A stretch of DNA of 64,000 bases from Carnobacterium sp. CP1 (lineage in GTDB: Bacteria; Bacillota; Bacilli; Lactobacillales; Carnobacteriaceae), in contig NZ_CP010796.1 of NCBI RefSeq assembly GCF_001483965.1, forward strand, positions 1,612,001-1,676,000, given 5' to 3'. Positions 44,701 through 54,196 of this stretch are shown here, in pieces (the first letter of the stretch is position 1; every line of letters starts with the position of its first letter). Position numbers and translations under genes: made by a program. The notes under the pieces were generated by a model. That model saw only the letters and a program-made list of their open reading frames with translations. It had not been told where the DNA came from and made no database searches.

Positions 44701-45345
44701 CTAGACAGTATCAGTTGGTTCTTCTTCTAAATCCTTATACAACTGTGGATACTCATGGCACTTCTTATTTCTGGGTGTGCATATTTCTCTTCCGAGTGAG
44801 ATCATGGACTGGTGTGCTCTTCCCCAGTATTTTGCTGGGATAATTTCTGTCACGCGTTCTTCAATTTGTTTGGGCGTGGCATTTTCTTCTACTATTTTGT
44901 GATGCTTACAAACTCGTGCGACATGTGTGTCCACTGCAAAAGCATCTTGGCTAAAGGCGACATTCAATAATATATTAGCTGATTTAGGTCCAATTCCAGT
45001 TAATGATTGCAGTTCCTTGCGTGTATTTGGAACTTTTCCATCAAATTTTTCAAGTAATTGACAACTGCTTTTATAGATATACTTTGCTTTGTTCCGGTAA
45101 AGTCCGACTGTTTTTATGTATGATTCAATTTCTTCCGGTGAAGATTCGCTAACAGCTTGAGGATTGGGATAGCGTTCGAATAACTTGTCTTTCACTTTAG
45201 CGACTGACACATCTGTTGCCTGCGCACTTAAGATAACGACCATCAACAATTGAAATGGGTTTTGATAGTGCATCATTGGGACAGCGTTAGGATAAAGTTT
45301 CATAATTTCATAGATAACGTGTTGAGCGGCTTCTTTTGTCAGCAT
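44701..45345 (-). CDS. nth: Endonuclease III with incomplete Fe-S cysteine set
   Basis: The protein (214 residues from ATG 45345, AAAGGAAA upstream) is a base-excision glycosylase/AP lyase. LQSLTGIGPKSANILLNVAF is the helix-hairpin-helix with catalytic Lys, and AVDTHVARVCKH carries the catalytic Asp. The C-terminal loop should hold four Cys in a C-x6-C-x2-C-x5-C set. Here it reads CTPRNKKCHEYPQLYKDLEE: the first two Cys are present, the third is Tyr and the fourth is gone. A 4Fe-4S cluster is therefore unlikely. An upstream TTG/ATG extension to 45435 lacks a ribosome site. Confidence 0.9.
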   Translation of the reverse strand: MLTKEAAQHVIYEIMKLYPNAVPMMHYQNPFQLLMVVILSAQATDVSVAKVKDKLFERYPNPQAVSESSPEEIESYIKTVGLYRNKAKYIYKSSCQLLEKFDGKVPNTRKELQSLTGIGPKSANILLNVAFSQDAFAVDTHVARVCKHHKIVEENATPKQIEERVTEIIPAKYWGRAHQSMISLGREICTPRNKKCHEYPQLYKDLEEEPTDTV

Positions 45346-45538
45346 AGGCTTTCCTTTCTTTATTCGTTTTTTAAAATATACCATATTTTCAACAGCACTA
45401 AAATACATTCCCATCGGTTCTTTAGCGCTGCACATTGATTCTCTGGTATTTAGAATACTAGAAAGGCAAAGAATAATCTTTATGTGTCAACCCCTAATGT
45501 TAAATAAAATAAACCTGTAAAAAACGTGAAAGTTATCT

Positions 45539-45555
45539 CTGAACATAATGTTCAG
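45539..45555. promoter_or_regulatory. Palindrome upstream of the Gfo/Idh operon
   Basis: CTGAACA and TGTTCAG arms flank TAA, about 120 bases before the first oxidoreductase gene. It could be the operator for the nearby RpiR-type regulator. Confidence 0.4.
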
Positions 45556-45672
45556 GTTATATTACTTTATTTGGAAGAAACAAGAACTTGGGAACCTGAA
45601 TGGATGAGTAACGGTTTATTTCAATCATTTTCATATATAATCTAATTATCAGATACTATAGGAGGTTTTTTT

Positions 45673-46689
45673 ATGTTAACAATAGCTTATATCGGTAATG
45701 GGAAAAGTACGAATCGTTATCATTTACCTTTTTCATTAAAAACAGGGAACATTAAAGTGAAGACTATCTATTCTCGTCATGAAAATAGTTCATGGGATAA
45801 GGTTCCTGGAGTCCACTACACAACGAATTTAGAAGACATTTGGAATGATCCAGAAATTCAATTGGTTGCAATTTGCCTTCCTAGTTCATTACATTTTGAA
45901 TTTGCAAAATTATCACTAGAGAACGGGAAAAACACACTAGTTGAAAAACCTTTTACCGAAACTGCTGAAGAAGCAAAAGAACTATTTGAGTTAGCAAAAT
46001 CAAAAAATTTACTCGTTCAATGTTACCAAAACAGACGCTACGATTCAGATTTTCTGACCGCACAAAAAATTATCGAAAGCGGCGTTATAGGTGAATTGCT
46101 AGAAGTAGAAATGCATTATGATTATTTCAGACCAGAAGTTCCAGAAAACAGCACAGAATTTTCAGCATCTTCAAGCTATTTGTATGGACATGGGTGCCAT
46201 ACAATCGATCAAGTTCTTTCCTATTTTGGAGATCCAGACTCCATTCATTATGATGTAAGACAATTATTGGGTCCTAATCGAATGAATGATTATTTTGACT
46301 TGGACTTTTACTATTCAAAAATAAAGGTTTCTGTTAAATCAAGTTACTTCAGAATAAAACCACGACCAAGTTTTGTTCTATATGGTAAGAAGGGCATGTT
46401 TATCAAGCAAGAGAAAGATAGACAAGAAGAACACCTAAAATTGTTCTATATGCCAACTAATGCCGATTTCGGGATAGATACCCCAAATCATTACGGTACT
46501 GTGACTTATATAGATACTGATGGCCTTTATCATGAAGAAAAAGTCATTTCAGAAATTGGGGATTACAGTCGTGTTTATGAAGGATTGTATGAGTCTATTA
46601 TCAATGGAAAAGATAAGTCCGTGAAAGATGAAGAAACGATTCGTCAACTAGAGATACTTGAAGAAGGTATTCAAAGTATTAAATATTAA
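45673..46689 (+). CDS. Gfo/Idh/MocA-family oxidoreductase
   Basis: The 338-residue protein has an N-terminal Rossmann domain (IAYIGNGKSTNRYHLPF, LVAICLPSSLHFEFAKLSLE and the active-site-type LVEKPFTETAEEAKEL) and the C-terminal (alpha/beta) substrate domain with HGCHTIDQVLSYFGDPDSIH. The Lys in VEKPF is the usual catalytic Lys. It oxidises or reduces a sugar or inositol-like substrate with NAD(P). AGGAGG precedes the ATG. It is followed 54 bases later by a second member. Confidence 0.9.
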   Translation: MLTIAYIGNGKSTNRYHLPFSLKTGNIKVKTIYSRHENSSWDKVPGVHYTTNLEDIWNDPEIQLVAICLPSSLHFEFAKLSLENGKNTLVEKPFTETAEEAKELFELAKSKNLLVQCYQNRRYDSDFLTAQKIIESGVIGELLEVEMHYDYFRPEVPENSTEFSASSSYLYGHGCHTIDQVLSYFGDPDSIHYDVRQLLGPNRMNDYFDLDFYYSKIKVSVKSSYFRIKPRPSFVLYGKKGMFIKQEKDRQEEHLKLFYMPTNADFGIDTPNHYGTVTYIDTDGLYHEEKVISEIGDYSRVYEGLYESIINGKDKSVKDEETIRQLEILEEGIQSIKY

Positions 46690-46743
46690 TTTATCTATTC
46701 GTTAGAAAAACAAGGATCATTCAACTAAGAAAGAAGGTTTACA

Positions 46744-47721
46744 ATGAAACTAGCCATTATAGGTTCTGGCATGATCGTGAATGATTTTTTAACTATGGTC
46801 TGTGATGTTCCAGGGATTCAATTAGAGGCAATTGTAGGAACGGATAGAAGCATGGATAAAATGAGGCTTTTAAAAAACAACTATGGCATTCGTCAAGTCT
46901 TAACTAATTATGAAGATTGTTTAAAAAGTAAGGCTATCGATACTGTTTATATTGCATTGCCCAATCATTTGCATTTTTCTTTTGCTAAACAAGCCATCCT
47001 TAATAAAAAAAATGTTATATGTGAAAAACCTTTTACCTTAAACTTATCCGAAATGAAAGAACTAAGAGAATTAGCTTCAGCAAACAATGTCATGTTGTTA
47101 GAAGCTATAACCAATCAATATTTAACCAATTACAAAAAAATAAAAGAAGCTATAAAGACTATTGGAGCTATTAAAATTATTGAATGCAATTATTCACAAT
47201 ACTCATCAAGGTATGATGCCTTCAAACAAGGAGATATATTACCAGCTTTCAATCCTAAAATGGGTGGTGGAGCTTTAATGGATATTAATATTTATAATAT
47301 CCATTTTGTAACGGGTATTTTTGGAAAGCCCCAAAAAGTCAGTTACTTGGCAAATGTTGAAAACGGAATTGATACTTCTGGCATCCTAAGCTTGGATTAT
47401 GGGGATAAAAAAGTAGTCTGCATAGGTGCTAAAGATTCTACAGCTCCGATACGAACCATTATCCAAGGCGATAAAGGAGCTATCATTATTGACGGACCGA
47501 CAAGTACTATCGATAGGTTTACTATAATAGACAATCAAAATAAGAGCGAAATCGTTGATTTTAAAGTGCATACGCATCGGATGTATGAGGAATTTACTGA
47601 ATTTGAAAGAATCATAAGAGAATCTGACGTTGAAACGATGACAAACCACCTTGATCACAGTGAAATGGTTATGTCTATTGTAGATAAAGGATTAGATTCT
47701 GCTGGTATATCATTAGGCTAA
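46744..47721 (+). CDS. Gfo/Idh/MocA-family oxidoreductase, second copy
   Basis: The 325-residue protein has the same fold with LAIIGSGMIVNDFLTMV, TVYIALPNHLHFSFAKQAI and CEKPFTLNLSEMKELREL with the catalytic Lys. The C-terminal domain contains GGALMDINIYNIHFVTGIFG. It differs enough from the first to have its own substrate. Both genes are in one unit facing a RpiR-type regulator gene. The family does not reveal the sugar. Confidence 0.9.
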   Translation: MKLAIIGSGMIVNDFLTMVCDVPGIQLEAIVGTDRSMDKMRLLKNNYGIRQVLTNYEDCLKSKAIDTVYIALPNHLHFSFAKQAILNKKNVICEKPFTLNLSEMKELRELASANNVMLLEAITNQYLTNYKKIKEAIKTIGAIKIIECNYSQYSSRYDAFKQGDILPAFNPKMGGGALMDINIYNIHFVTGIFGKPQKVSYLANVENGIDTSGILSLDYGDKKVVCIGAKDSTAPIRTIIQGDKGAIIIDGPTSTIDRFTIIDNQNKSEIVDFKVHTHRMYEEFTEFERIIRESDVETMTNHLDHSEMVMSIVDKGLDSAGISLG

Positions 47722-47765
47722 ATTTTTAAAGTGAAAAACAGATGCTTTTTCAATATATGGATGGG

Positions 47766-48635
47766 TCATAGTTCTTCTGACAAAATTCCATTTTGAATGA
47801 GTGACTGTTTTTCTTTTAATTTTTCCAAATTACTGCTGTATTCTTTTGCATATAAAATAGAATACAACGTGTCTAATACATATTGAAAGGCAACTTGTGA
47901 TGCAAAAGTCCCAACCTTTACAAAATCATATTCTTCCTGGACTACCACTATCGTTTTGGTAGTTAATTTAATCAAATCAGATTCTGTATTCCCTGTTATC
48001 AAAATAGTTGGGATCTTTTTGTTAGAAAAATGTTGTAACATACGCTTGTATTGCGGACTAGTTCCACTATAAGACAGAAATAAAGCACAATCTTTTGGAG
48101 TAAGGTTAGAAGCATTCCATGCCTCATCTGCATATTCTTCAGAAATAATAGCAAATCTATTAATCTTTACTAATTTATTTTGAAAACTTCTCGCTCGTAC
48201 TTGTGAATCACCACGAGAAAACAGAAAAATATGCTTAGATTTGAAAAGAATTTCTGCCACTGATTGTAGTAAATCTTCATCTAATTGATTTAAAGTCTTT
48301 TTTATTGTATCAATCGTTAAATTTGCCATATTCTTAGCTATATCCATGGTTAAATCTTCTTGTTTAAAAGGAAAATTAGCATCTACTTCACTAGGTAAAT
48401 GCAATTGACTATAAACTACACCTGAAATAGCGTCCTTAAAACTTCTAAATCCATCGTATCCCATTTTTTTACAGAGACGGATAATCGTCGAGTGAGAAGT
48501 ATACGTTAATTTTGCTAGATCCTCAATGTATATCGTAGGAATCTTAGTGATGTTTTGGATGATATAATCGGCAATCCTCATCTCCGTATTTGTAAAGTTC
48601 GTTTGATCCTTCAACTTAGTCAATGTTTGTACCAA
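47766..48635 (-). CDS. MurR/RpiR-family regulator (HTH-SIS)
   Basis: The protein (289 residues from TTG 48635, GGAG 9 bases upstream) has an N-terminal RpiR HTH, TNTEMRIADYIIQNITKIPT and YTSHSTIIRLCKKMGYDGFR, and a SIS sugar-phosphate domain with IFLFSRGDSQVRARSFQNK and DCALFLSYSGTSPQYKRML. It converges on the two oxidoreductase genes and probably senses a sugar phosphate to control them. Confidence 0.88.
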   Translation of the reverse strand: MVQTLTKLKDQTNFTNTEMRIADYIIQNITKIPTIYIEDLAKLTYTSHSTIIRLCKKMGYDGFRSFKDAISGVVYSQLHLPSEVDANFPFKQEDLTMDIAKNMANLTIDTIKKTLNQLDEDLLQSVAEILFKSKHIFLFSRGDSQVRARSFQNKLVKINRFAIISEEYADEAWNASNLTPKDCALFLSYSGTSPQYKRMLQHFSNKKIPTILITGNTESDLIKLTTKTIVVVQEEYDFVKVGTFASQVAFQYVLDTLYSILYAKEYSSNLEKLKEKQSLIQNGILSEEL

Positions 48636-48793
48636 CTTTAACAACTCCTTTCTAAAATGAACCTATATCAATTAATTATCATTTACTATCTAACCGCGAA
48701 TATAAAATAATATATCTTTATATACGAACTAAGGAACCCATCAGATGAAAACATTAGGTTTGATTTGGTCATCACTTTTTGCATTATCATAAA

Positions 48794-49486
48794 TTAGGCT
48801 TCCTTGACGAACGATTTATACTCGTTAATAATTTTAATCCCTGAGCTAGTTCCTAATCGCTCAGCACCAGCTTCTACCATTGCTTTAGCCGTTGCAAAAT
48901 CACGTATGCCTCCTGCTGCTTTTATCTTGACCTCTGCTCCTACTGTCTCTTTCATTAGTTTTACATCTGCAATCGTTGCTCCGCCAGTGCCAAACCCTGT
49001 TGACGTTTTTACAAAATCAGGTTTAACTCTTTTAGCAATTTCACAAACAGCAATTTTTTCTTCATTTGTCAAATAACAATTTTCTAAAATCACTTTGCTT
49101 AACACGTTATTCGCTTGACAGGCAGCTACGATTTTTTTCATTTCCTGTTCTATATACGCTAAGTTTCCTTCTTTTAACTCGCCGATATTGATTACATAAT
49201 CAATTTCATCAGCACCATTTTTGATCGCATCCGCGACTTCAAAAACCTTAGCAGCAATTGTAGTCTGCCCCAGCGGAAAACCAATGGCCGCTCCGACATG
49301 AACGGGACTTTCTTTTAATAATTCACTACAAAGAGCAACCGGTGCGGAATTGATCGCCACCATTTTAAACCCATATTCATCAGCTTCTTGACACAATTTT
49401 TCAAATCCGGCTTTCTGTGCATCTGCTTTCAACAATGTATGGTCCACCATATTTGCTAATTCTGTCACGCTCAATTGAAATGTCAT
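48794..49486 (-). CDS. deoC: Deoxyribose-phosphate aldolase
   Basis: The 230-residue enzyme has DHTLLKADAQKAGFEKLCQE, VGAAIGFPLGQTTIAAKVFE, VILENCYLTNEEKIAVCE, FVKTSTGFGTGGATIADVK with the Schiff-base Lys, and VKIKAAGGIRDFATAKAMVE. It splits deoxyribose-5-phosphate into acetaldehyde and glyceraldehyde-3-phosphate in nucleoside breakdown. It stands alone here; a deoD relic lies 34 kb away. GAGGAGG precedes the ATG. Confidence 0.95.
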   Translation of the reverse strand: MTFQLSVTELANMVDHTLLKADAQKAGFEKLCQEADEYGFKMVAINSAPVALCSELLKESPVHVGAAIGFPLGQTTIAAKVFEVADAIKNGADEIDYVINIGELKEGNLAYIEQEMKKIVAACQANNVLSKVILENCYLTNEEKIAVCEIAKRVKPDFVKTSTGFGTGGATIADVKLMKETVGAEVKIKAAGGIRDFATAKAMVEAGAERLGTSSGIKIINEYKSFVKEA

Positions 49487-49697
49487 TTTTGCTTCCTCCT
49501 CTTATTGAATTCGATTTCATTTTAACACAATTAAGACTCTTCTAGGTCTCATCAAGGAAAAAGAACGTTCTGGACTTTGGAGAAGAAAGTTTTTTTAGCC
49601 ATCTGTGTTTTTACTATCCCGTTTCTCGAAAAATCTCTTTTGCGAATGTCACATTTGTGAGATACTACTAAGCGTGACTGAAAACGGAGGGAACAAA

Positions 49698-50699
49698 ATG
49701 ATTTATATAAAAGAAGCCATTTTACACATTTTTGACTTGAACAGCAACGAACCGATTTTTTCTTTTGCTGGATTAGATTTGACGGAGAAATTTACAATGG
49801 ATTATCTTCAAGCCATGATTGAAAAAGTAGAAGATTCAGACAATATGAAAACCGGGATATTAACAGAAGATAACCCTTTAAGCCAAACTTTTTCTACTAT
49901 TCAAGAAGATTTTATTGAGATGACAAAAACGTTGAGCGATAAATTCTTTTCCATTACAAAAATCAATCCAGAAATACCGCCAGCTGATTTATTATTTGTC
50001 TTCTTCACCTTGGACGAAGTGCCTCATTTAGGACTTTTCAAGTTAAATTATTCTGACAGCATCACCCATTATGTCTCTTATGAAGAGGAAATACTAACGA
50101 ATCAGTTGATTGTTAATCGCTCCATTTTACCGAGTGCTCGCCAAGCGATTCAAGAAGGAATGGTGCTGAATTTAAACACCATGGAATATCACATTATCGA
50201 GAAAAAACATATGATTGCTGAATTAGCAGAGAAAGTTTATTATTTTACAGAATTGTTTTTAGAAGATAAACCTCAGCCAAGTCTGAAAGAAAACATCTCG
50301 ATCATAAAAAAAGCTGTTCAAAAAACAAGTAAAGCTTTTAATGATGAAGAGTTCCAAGTGTTGGCCGATACGAAAGAAGCGCTTGTTCATAGTATGACTG
50401 AAGAAAACGTCATTGATAACCAAGTGATTGCCGAGACCCTTTACGGGGATAATCATGCGAAAAAAGAAAAGTTCTTTGAAGAAATAACTGAAATGGGATA
50501 CGTAGATCGCGCTCCTGCTGAAGTAGCCGTAGCTGGCCCGAAATATTCGAAGCAAAAATTCCGTTTAGATAACGGTATCGAAATCAGTATCCCTATAGAT
50601 CTCTATAAAGATCCAGAAGTTGTCGAGTTTATTAATAACCCAGATGGAACCACTTCAGTTATGATCAAAAACATTGAAAAAATAAAAAACTTGTTTTAA
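49698..50699 (+). CDS. NdpA/YejK-like nucleoid-associated protein
   Basis: The 333-residue protein starts MIYIKEAILHIFDLNSNEPI, the family start, and has LLFVFFTLDEVPHLGLFKLN, DTKEALVHSMTEENVIDNQV and IEISIPIDLYKDPEVVEFIN towards the end (PF04245). The family binds DNA in E. coli and is widespread without a clear role in Firmicutes. The ATG at 49698 has GGAGG 6 bases upstream; an upstream in-frame start at 49605 lacks one. It is a single gene with a strong terminator. Confidence 0.85.
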   Translation: MIYIKEAILHIFDLNSNEPIFSFAGLDLTEKFTMDYLQAMIEKVEDSDNMKTGILTEDNPLSQTFSTIQEDFIEMTKTLSDKFFSITKINPEIPPADLLFVFFTLDEVPHLGLFKLNYSDSITHYVSYEEEILTNQLIVNRSILPSARQAIQEGMVLNLNTMEYHIIEKKHMIAELAEKVYYFTELFLEDKPQPSLKENISIIKKAVQKTSKAFNDEEFQVLADTKEALVHSMTEENVIDNQVIAETLYGDNHAKKEKFFEEITEMGYVDRAPAEVAVAGPKYSKQKFRLDNGIEISIPIDLYKDPEVVEFINNPDGTTSVMIKNIEKIKNLF

Positions 50700-50704
50700 T
50701 AAGT

Positions 50705-50753
50705 AAATCGTACCCTAAGTGAGTATTGAAAAACTCATCCAGGGTACGATTTT
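50705..50753 (+). terminator. Terminator of the nucleoid protein gene
   Basis: AAATCGTACCCT and AGGGTACGATTTT form the base of a hairpin with GAGT/ACTC inside. Confidence 0.85.
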
Positions 50754-50889
50754 CTATTTTATTCCTTGCGAGTTTTAAAAGTACTTGTGCCATACTTGCT
50801 AATGTATAATGAAGTAAGAAGATTCATTTTTAACTAGTTTAATTCAGAAGCTTTTCACTAAAAAATCATACGTAAGGATGGTCTTCAAG

Positions 50890-51729
50890 ATGAACAATAA
50901 TCATGAAGAGACACTCGAAAATCTATATAATCTCATACTCAATCCAGCAACTCGGGAATGGGAACGGTCATTATTATTGGCAACCAAAAAAGCTATAGAA
51001 GACGGTGCTAATTTTGAAGATCAGCTTTCAAAACTTGAAGCTGATTTACGTCCGCTTGCTTTAAGAAATAACTTAACTGCTGATGTGACAGATTTTTATA
51101 ATAAGATTACCGGTAATGCTGCTGCCAATACTCAATTTGATTTTACGAAACACTCCACTGATGAACTGGCTTATCAAGATTCCGCTATATTTGCAGGCGG
51201 CTGTTTCTGGTGTATGGTAGAGCCTTTTGAAACTCTTGATGGGATCGTTTCCGTCTTATCTGGGTACACTGGTGGACATATTGACTGCCCCACTTATGAT
51301 CAAGTGAGCGGTCAATATACCGGGCATGTAGAAGCCGTTGAAATTATTTTTGATACAAGAATCATACAGTATGAAGATTTAGTAGAGCTTTATTGGCAGT
51401 TGACCGATCCCACAGATGAGTTTGGTCAATTTCAAGATCGGGGCAATCAGTATCGTCCGATTATTTTTGTTCGAAATGAGAGGCAACGACAGATTGCTGA
51501 AAAATCAAAACAGTGTTTAGTAGAATCCGGCAAATACAAGCATCCAATCGTTACATTAATTGAACCTGCAAGCGTATTTTGGCCGGCAGAAAACTATCAC
51601 CAACAATTTTATAAGAAAAACCGCAAGAGATACAAAAGAATTGAACGGTCTCGTCAACAATTTTTGGCTTTTCAACGTTTGCAAGGTAAATTTAGGACTG
51701 AAGTCAAACGGTTTACTAAGAAACCTTAA
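50890..51729 (+). CDS. msrA: MsrA with an EntA-immunity-like N-terminal helical domain
   Basis: The protein has 279 residues. Residues 1-78 form a helical bundle of the enterocin-A-immunity type ([40 protein letters not shown]). The catalytic domain begins near residue 95: [20 protein letters not shown] with the catalytic Cys at 105, [39 protein letters not shown] and [11 protein letters not shown]. MsrA reduces methionine-S-sulfoxide in proteins with thioredoxin. The last 35 residues are very basic ([16 protein letters not shown]). The ATG at 50890 is preferred over 50878. The added domain is unusual for MsrA. Confidence 0.88.
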   Translation: MNNNHEETLENLYNLILNPATREWERSLLLATKKAIEDGANFEDQLSKLEADLRPLALRNNLTADVTDFYNKITGNAAANTQFDFTKHSTDELAYQDSAIFAGGCFWCMVEPFETLDGIVSVLSGYTGGHIDCPTYDQVSGQYTGHVEAVEIIFDTRIIQYEDLVELYWQLTDPTDEFGQFQDRGNQYRPIIFVRNERQRQIAEKSKQCLVESGKYKHPIVTLIEPASVFWPAENYHQQFYKKNRKRYKRIERSRQQFLAFQRLQGKFRTEVKRFTKKP

Positions 51730-51768
51730 TCATTAAACAATGTATAGTTTATTGTATCTCACTGCATA

Positions 51769-51810
51769 AAAAGACCCCAAAAGCTAACATAAAAAGCTTT
51801 TGGGGTCTTT
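51769..51810. terminator. Bidirectional terminator
   Basis: AAAGACCCCAAAAGCT and AGCTTTTGGGGTCTTT form a 16-base stem. Confidence 0.9.
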
Positions 51811-51834
51811 GGTTTAATTTTTTTAAACATCTAT

Positions 51835-52488
51835 TTATTTTAAATTACTAATAGCTTCTTCGACGGCTGTATTGCCAGCTAGAACTTCAAATTCTTGTTT
51901 AATCGTGTTGTCATTATGAAGTACAGAAATCAAGGTTTGAGCCACATCTTGACGTGGAATCTCATTGATGTCTTGTCCCATACCAACTTTTATTTGATTG
52001 GTACCAGGTGTATCAACTAATATACCAGGATGGACAATCGTCCAATCTAGTTCTGTACGATTTTTCAACCATTCATCCGCATAATTTTTGGCGATTGTAT
52101 AAACTTGTAAATCATGTTCTTTAGCCATTTCCTCACGGCCTGTACGGAAGGTGCTAACCATAACAAAACGTTTAACGCCAGCTTGTTCTGCAGCGGTCAT
52201 TGCTTTAATAGCTCCATCTAAGTCGATTAGAACAGTTTTATCAAAACCACTTCCGCCAGCACCTGCACTAAAGATAACCGCATCGACATTTTTCATTGCT
52301 TCAGCCAATTCATCTACTGAATTTTTGACAAGATCTAAGAGAACTGTTTCAATCCCTCGTTCTTCGAAGAAACCAGCTTGTTCACTATTGCGGATCATTG
52401 CTATTTCTTCAATAGCAGAATCTTCTTTTGCAAAATCAGCAAAATGACGAGCTACTTTCCCATTGGCACCTACAACTAATACTTTCAT
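51835..52488 (-). CDS. Atypical SDR / NAD(P)-binding protein (YwnB-like)
   Basis: The 217-residue protein has a Rossmann start, MKVLVVGANGKVARHFADFA, then DAVIFSAGAGGSGFDKTVLI and VHPGILVDTPGTNQI. Such NmrA/atypical SDR proteins often act as NADPH-dependent reductases or redox sensors. There is no catalytic YxxxK pair of the classical type. AAAGGAG precedes the ATG. It is the last gene of a minus-strand row of oxidoreductase-type genes; the aldo/keto reductase is 56 bases upstream. Confidence 0.85.
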   Translation of the reverse strand: MKVLVVGANGKVARHFADFAKEDSAIEEIAMIRNSEQAGFFEERGIETVLLDLVKNSVDELAEAMKNVDAVIFSAGAGGSGFDKTVLIDLDGAIKAMTAAEQAGVKRFVMVSTFRTGREEMAKEHDLQVYTIAKNYADEWLKNRTELDWTIVHPGILVDTPGTNQIKVGMGQDINEIPRQDVAQTLISVLHNDNTIKQEFEVLAGNTAVEEAISNLK

Positions 52489-52543
52489 TTGAAAACTCCT
52501 TTCAATATATTACGCGAATTGAATTCAGCATAGCATATATTTC

Positions 52544-53416
52544 TTACTTATTCTTGTATTGTGAACTAAAGACTGGCATGACCTCATCGTCACCATAAGT
52601 CTCGATAAGAGGCAACTCATTTAAAGTTTTCATATCTTCCTCAGAGATCGTAAAATCTACCGCGGCATTAGATTTCATATGCTCTTTGTTAGTAGATTTA
52701 GGCAAAGCGACCATGTCTAATTGTATGACATAGCGAATGCTTAATTGAGCAGGCGAAACCTCGTACTTTTCAGCAATTCCTTTGACAACAGGGTGGTCAA
52801 GAATGGCACCATGAGCGATTGGTGAGTATGCTTCGACAACAATATCGAGACTTTGACTGTACTCAATTACGTCGCTAGGAACATTTGTAATGTGTGCGAG
52901 AATTTGGTTCACCATTGGTTTAACTTTCCCATTATTAATTAGATTTTCCAAATCTATTTGTTCAAAGTTAGAAACGCCTATTGCCCGTAGTTTGCCTGCT
53001 TCATAAGTTTCTTCTAAGGCACGCCAGGCTTCTAAATTTCCTTCAAAGTAATGATTGCCGTCACGGAAGTTAGCCCATGGTTGTGGACTATGAATAATCA
53101 TTAAGTCGATATAAGCCATATCCAAGCGTTCCAGCGATTCATTGATTGCTTTGACAGCTTCATCGTAGTTTTTGATGTCGCCTTCGAGCTTTGTAGTAAC
53201 AAAAACATCTTCGCGGTGGATGCCAGACTCTTTTATACCGCGCCCTACGCCTTCTTCATTAAGATAAGCTTCAGCCGTATCGATATGACGGTAGCCTGAA
53301 TCAAGAGCATCTTTTACAACTTGAACCACTGCTTCATTATCGATCATCCATGTACCTAAACCTAATTTAGGAACTTTAACCCCATTTGATAATGTATACG
53401 TTTCATTTAACACCAT
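52544..53416 (-). CDS. Aldo/keto reductase
   Basis: The 290-residue protein shows the AKR tetrad: Asp in GYRHIDTAEAYLNEEG, Tyr in the same stretch, Lys in VTTKLEGD, His in MIIHSPQPWA. C-terminal VALPKSTNKEHMKSN is the NADP-binding part. A second AKR is at 7065-7913; the two differ clearly in sequence. It probably reduces aldehydes with NADPH. It lies 25 bases behind the RibD-C relic in the same direction. Confidence 0.9.
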   Translation of the reverse strand: MVLNETYTLSNGVKVPKLGLGTWMIDNEAVVQVVKDALDSGYRHIDTAEAYLNEEGVGRGIKESGIHREDVFVTTKLEGDIKNYDEAVKAINESLERLDMAYIDLMIIHSPQPWANFRDGNHYFEGNLEAWRALEETYEAGKLRAIGVSNFEQIDLENLINNGKVKPMVNQILAHITNVPSDVIEYSQSLDIVVEAYSPIAHGAILDHPVVKGIAEKYEVSPAQLSIRYVIQLDMVALPKSTNKEHMKSNAAVDFTISEEDMKTLNELPLIETYGDDEVMPVFSSQYKNK

Positions 53417-53441
53417 TTTATTGCCTTCTTTCTATCTCTGC

Positions 53442-54160
53442 TTATTTTTTGACAGAATAGCGAATCCATATGGTGCCGTGTTCCAATGTTTCAACAGACT
53501 CCAATTGGAAAGCTGTTTCTTTAATTTGGGTATATGGTTCTTTGGCAACGAAGAAACGGTGTCCACCCGGATCCCCATTTGCGATAGGAGACAAGATGAC
53601 ACTGACTTCATCAACCAGTCCGTTTTGAACAAATGACCAGTTAAGCGTTCCGCCGCCTCCAACCATCATTCGCTTGATGCCAAATAGATTGTAGAATTTG
53701 TCCAACATCGCTTCATAGTCGATTTGCTCTTTACCAGCAATGATATACGATATCTTTTTCTTTCTAAGAAAATCTTTATACGCGTTTGACGCTTGTTCCG
53801 TCAAGACTTCTACAATATGAGAAGAAACACCGCCATAATCAGAGAAATTTTCTTCAAAAGCCAGTTCTCCACGTGCATCAATGGACAAATAATACATAGG
53901 AGCATCTGGATCTGCTACATAATCCCCTTCAGGGACGGGTGCTGCATTTTCATCCAGCTTCGGTGTTTTGTAATGGGTCATATTATCTTCAGTTGTCGTT
54001 TTTCCGTTCAAATAACCATGGATTCCGAATTGTTGTTTTCTGGATTTATGGAAAGTTCCTGGTATTGGCGGCTCGCTTCTTTAAATTCTGGCAAATCCAT
54101 GATATCTAGATTGCCATCGATAGAGGTGTGTGTATGGATAATGACATACGGTTTATTCAT
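53442..54160 (-). pseudogene. RibD C-terminal (dihydrofolate-reductase-like) protein, frameshifted
   Basis: The reading frame starts at ATG 54160 (GGAGG upstream) with NKPYVIIHTHTSIDGNLDIM and runs into a stop because a run of four A near 54022 has lost one base: CCAGAAAACAACAATTC would need five A to continue as QQFGIHGYLNGK. The remaining frame (53442-54011) holds the rest of the reductase domain, with DEVSVILSPIANGDPGGHRF near the end. The intact protein (239 residues) would be an NADPH-dependent reductase of the RibD-C family. Sequencing error in the A-run is equally possible. Confidence 0.85.
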
Positions 54161-54196
54161 AGCTTAATTTTCCTCCTATTTATATAAACTGATTGT

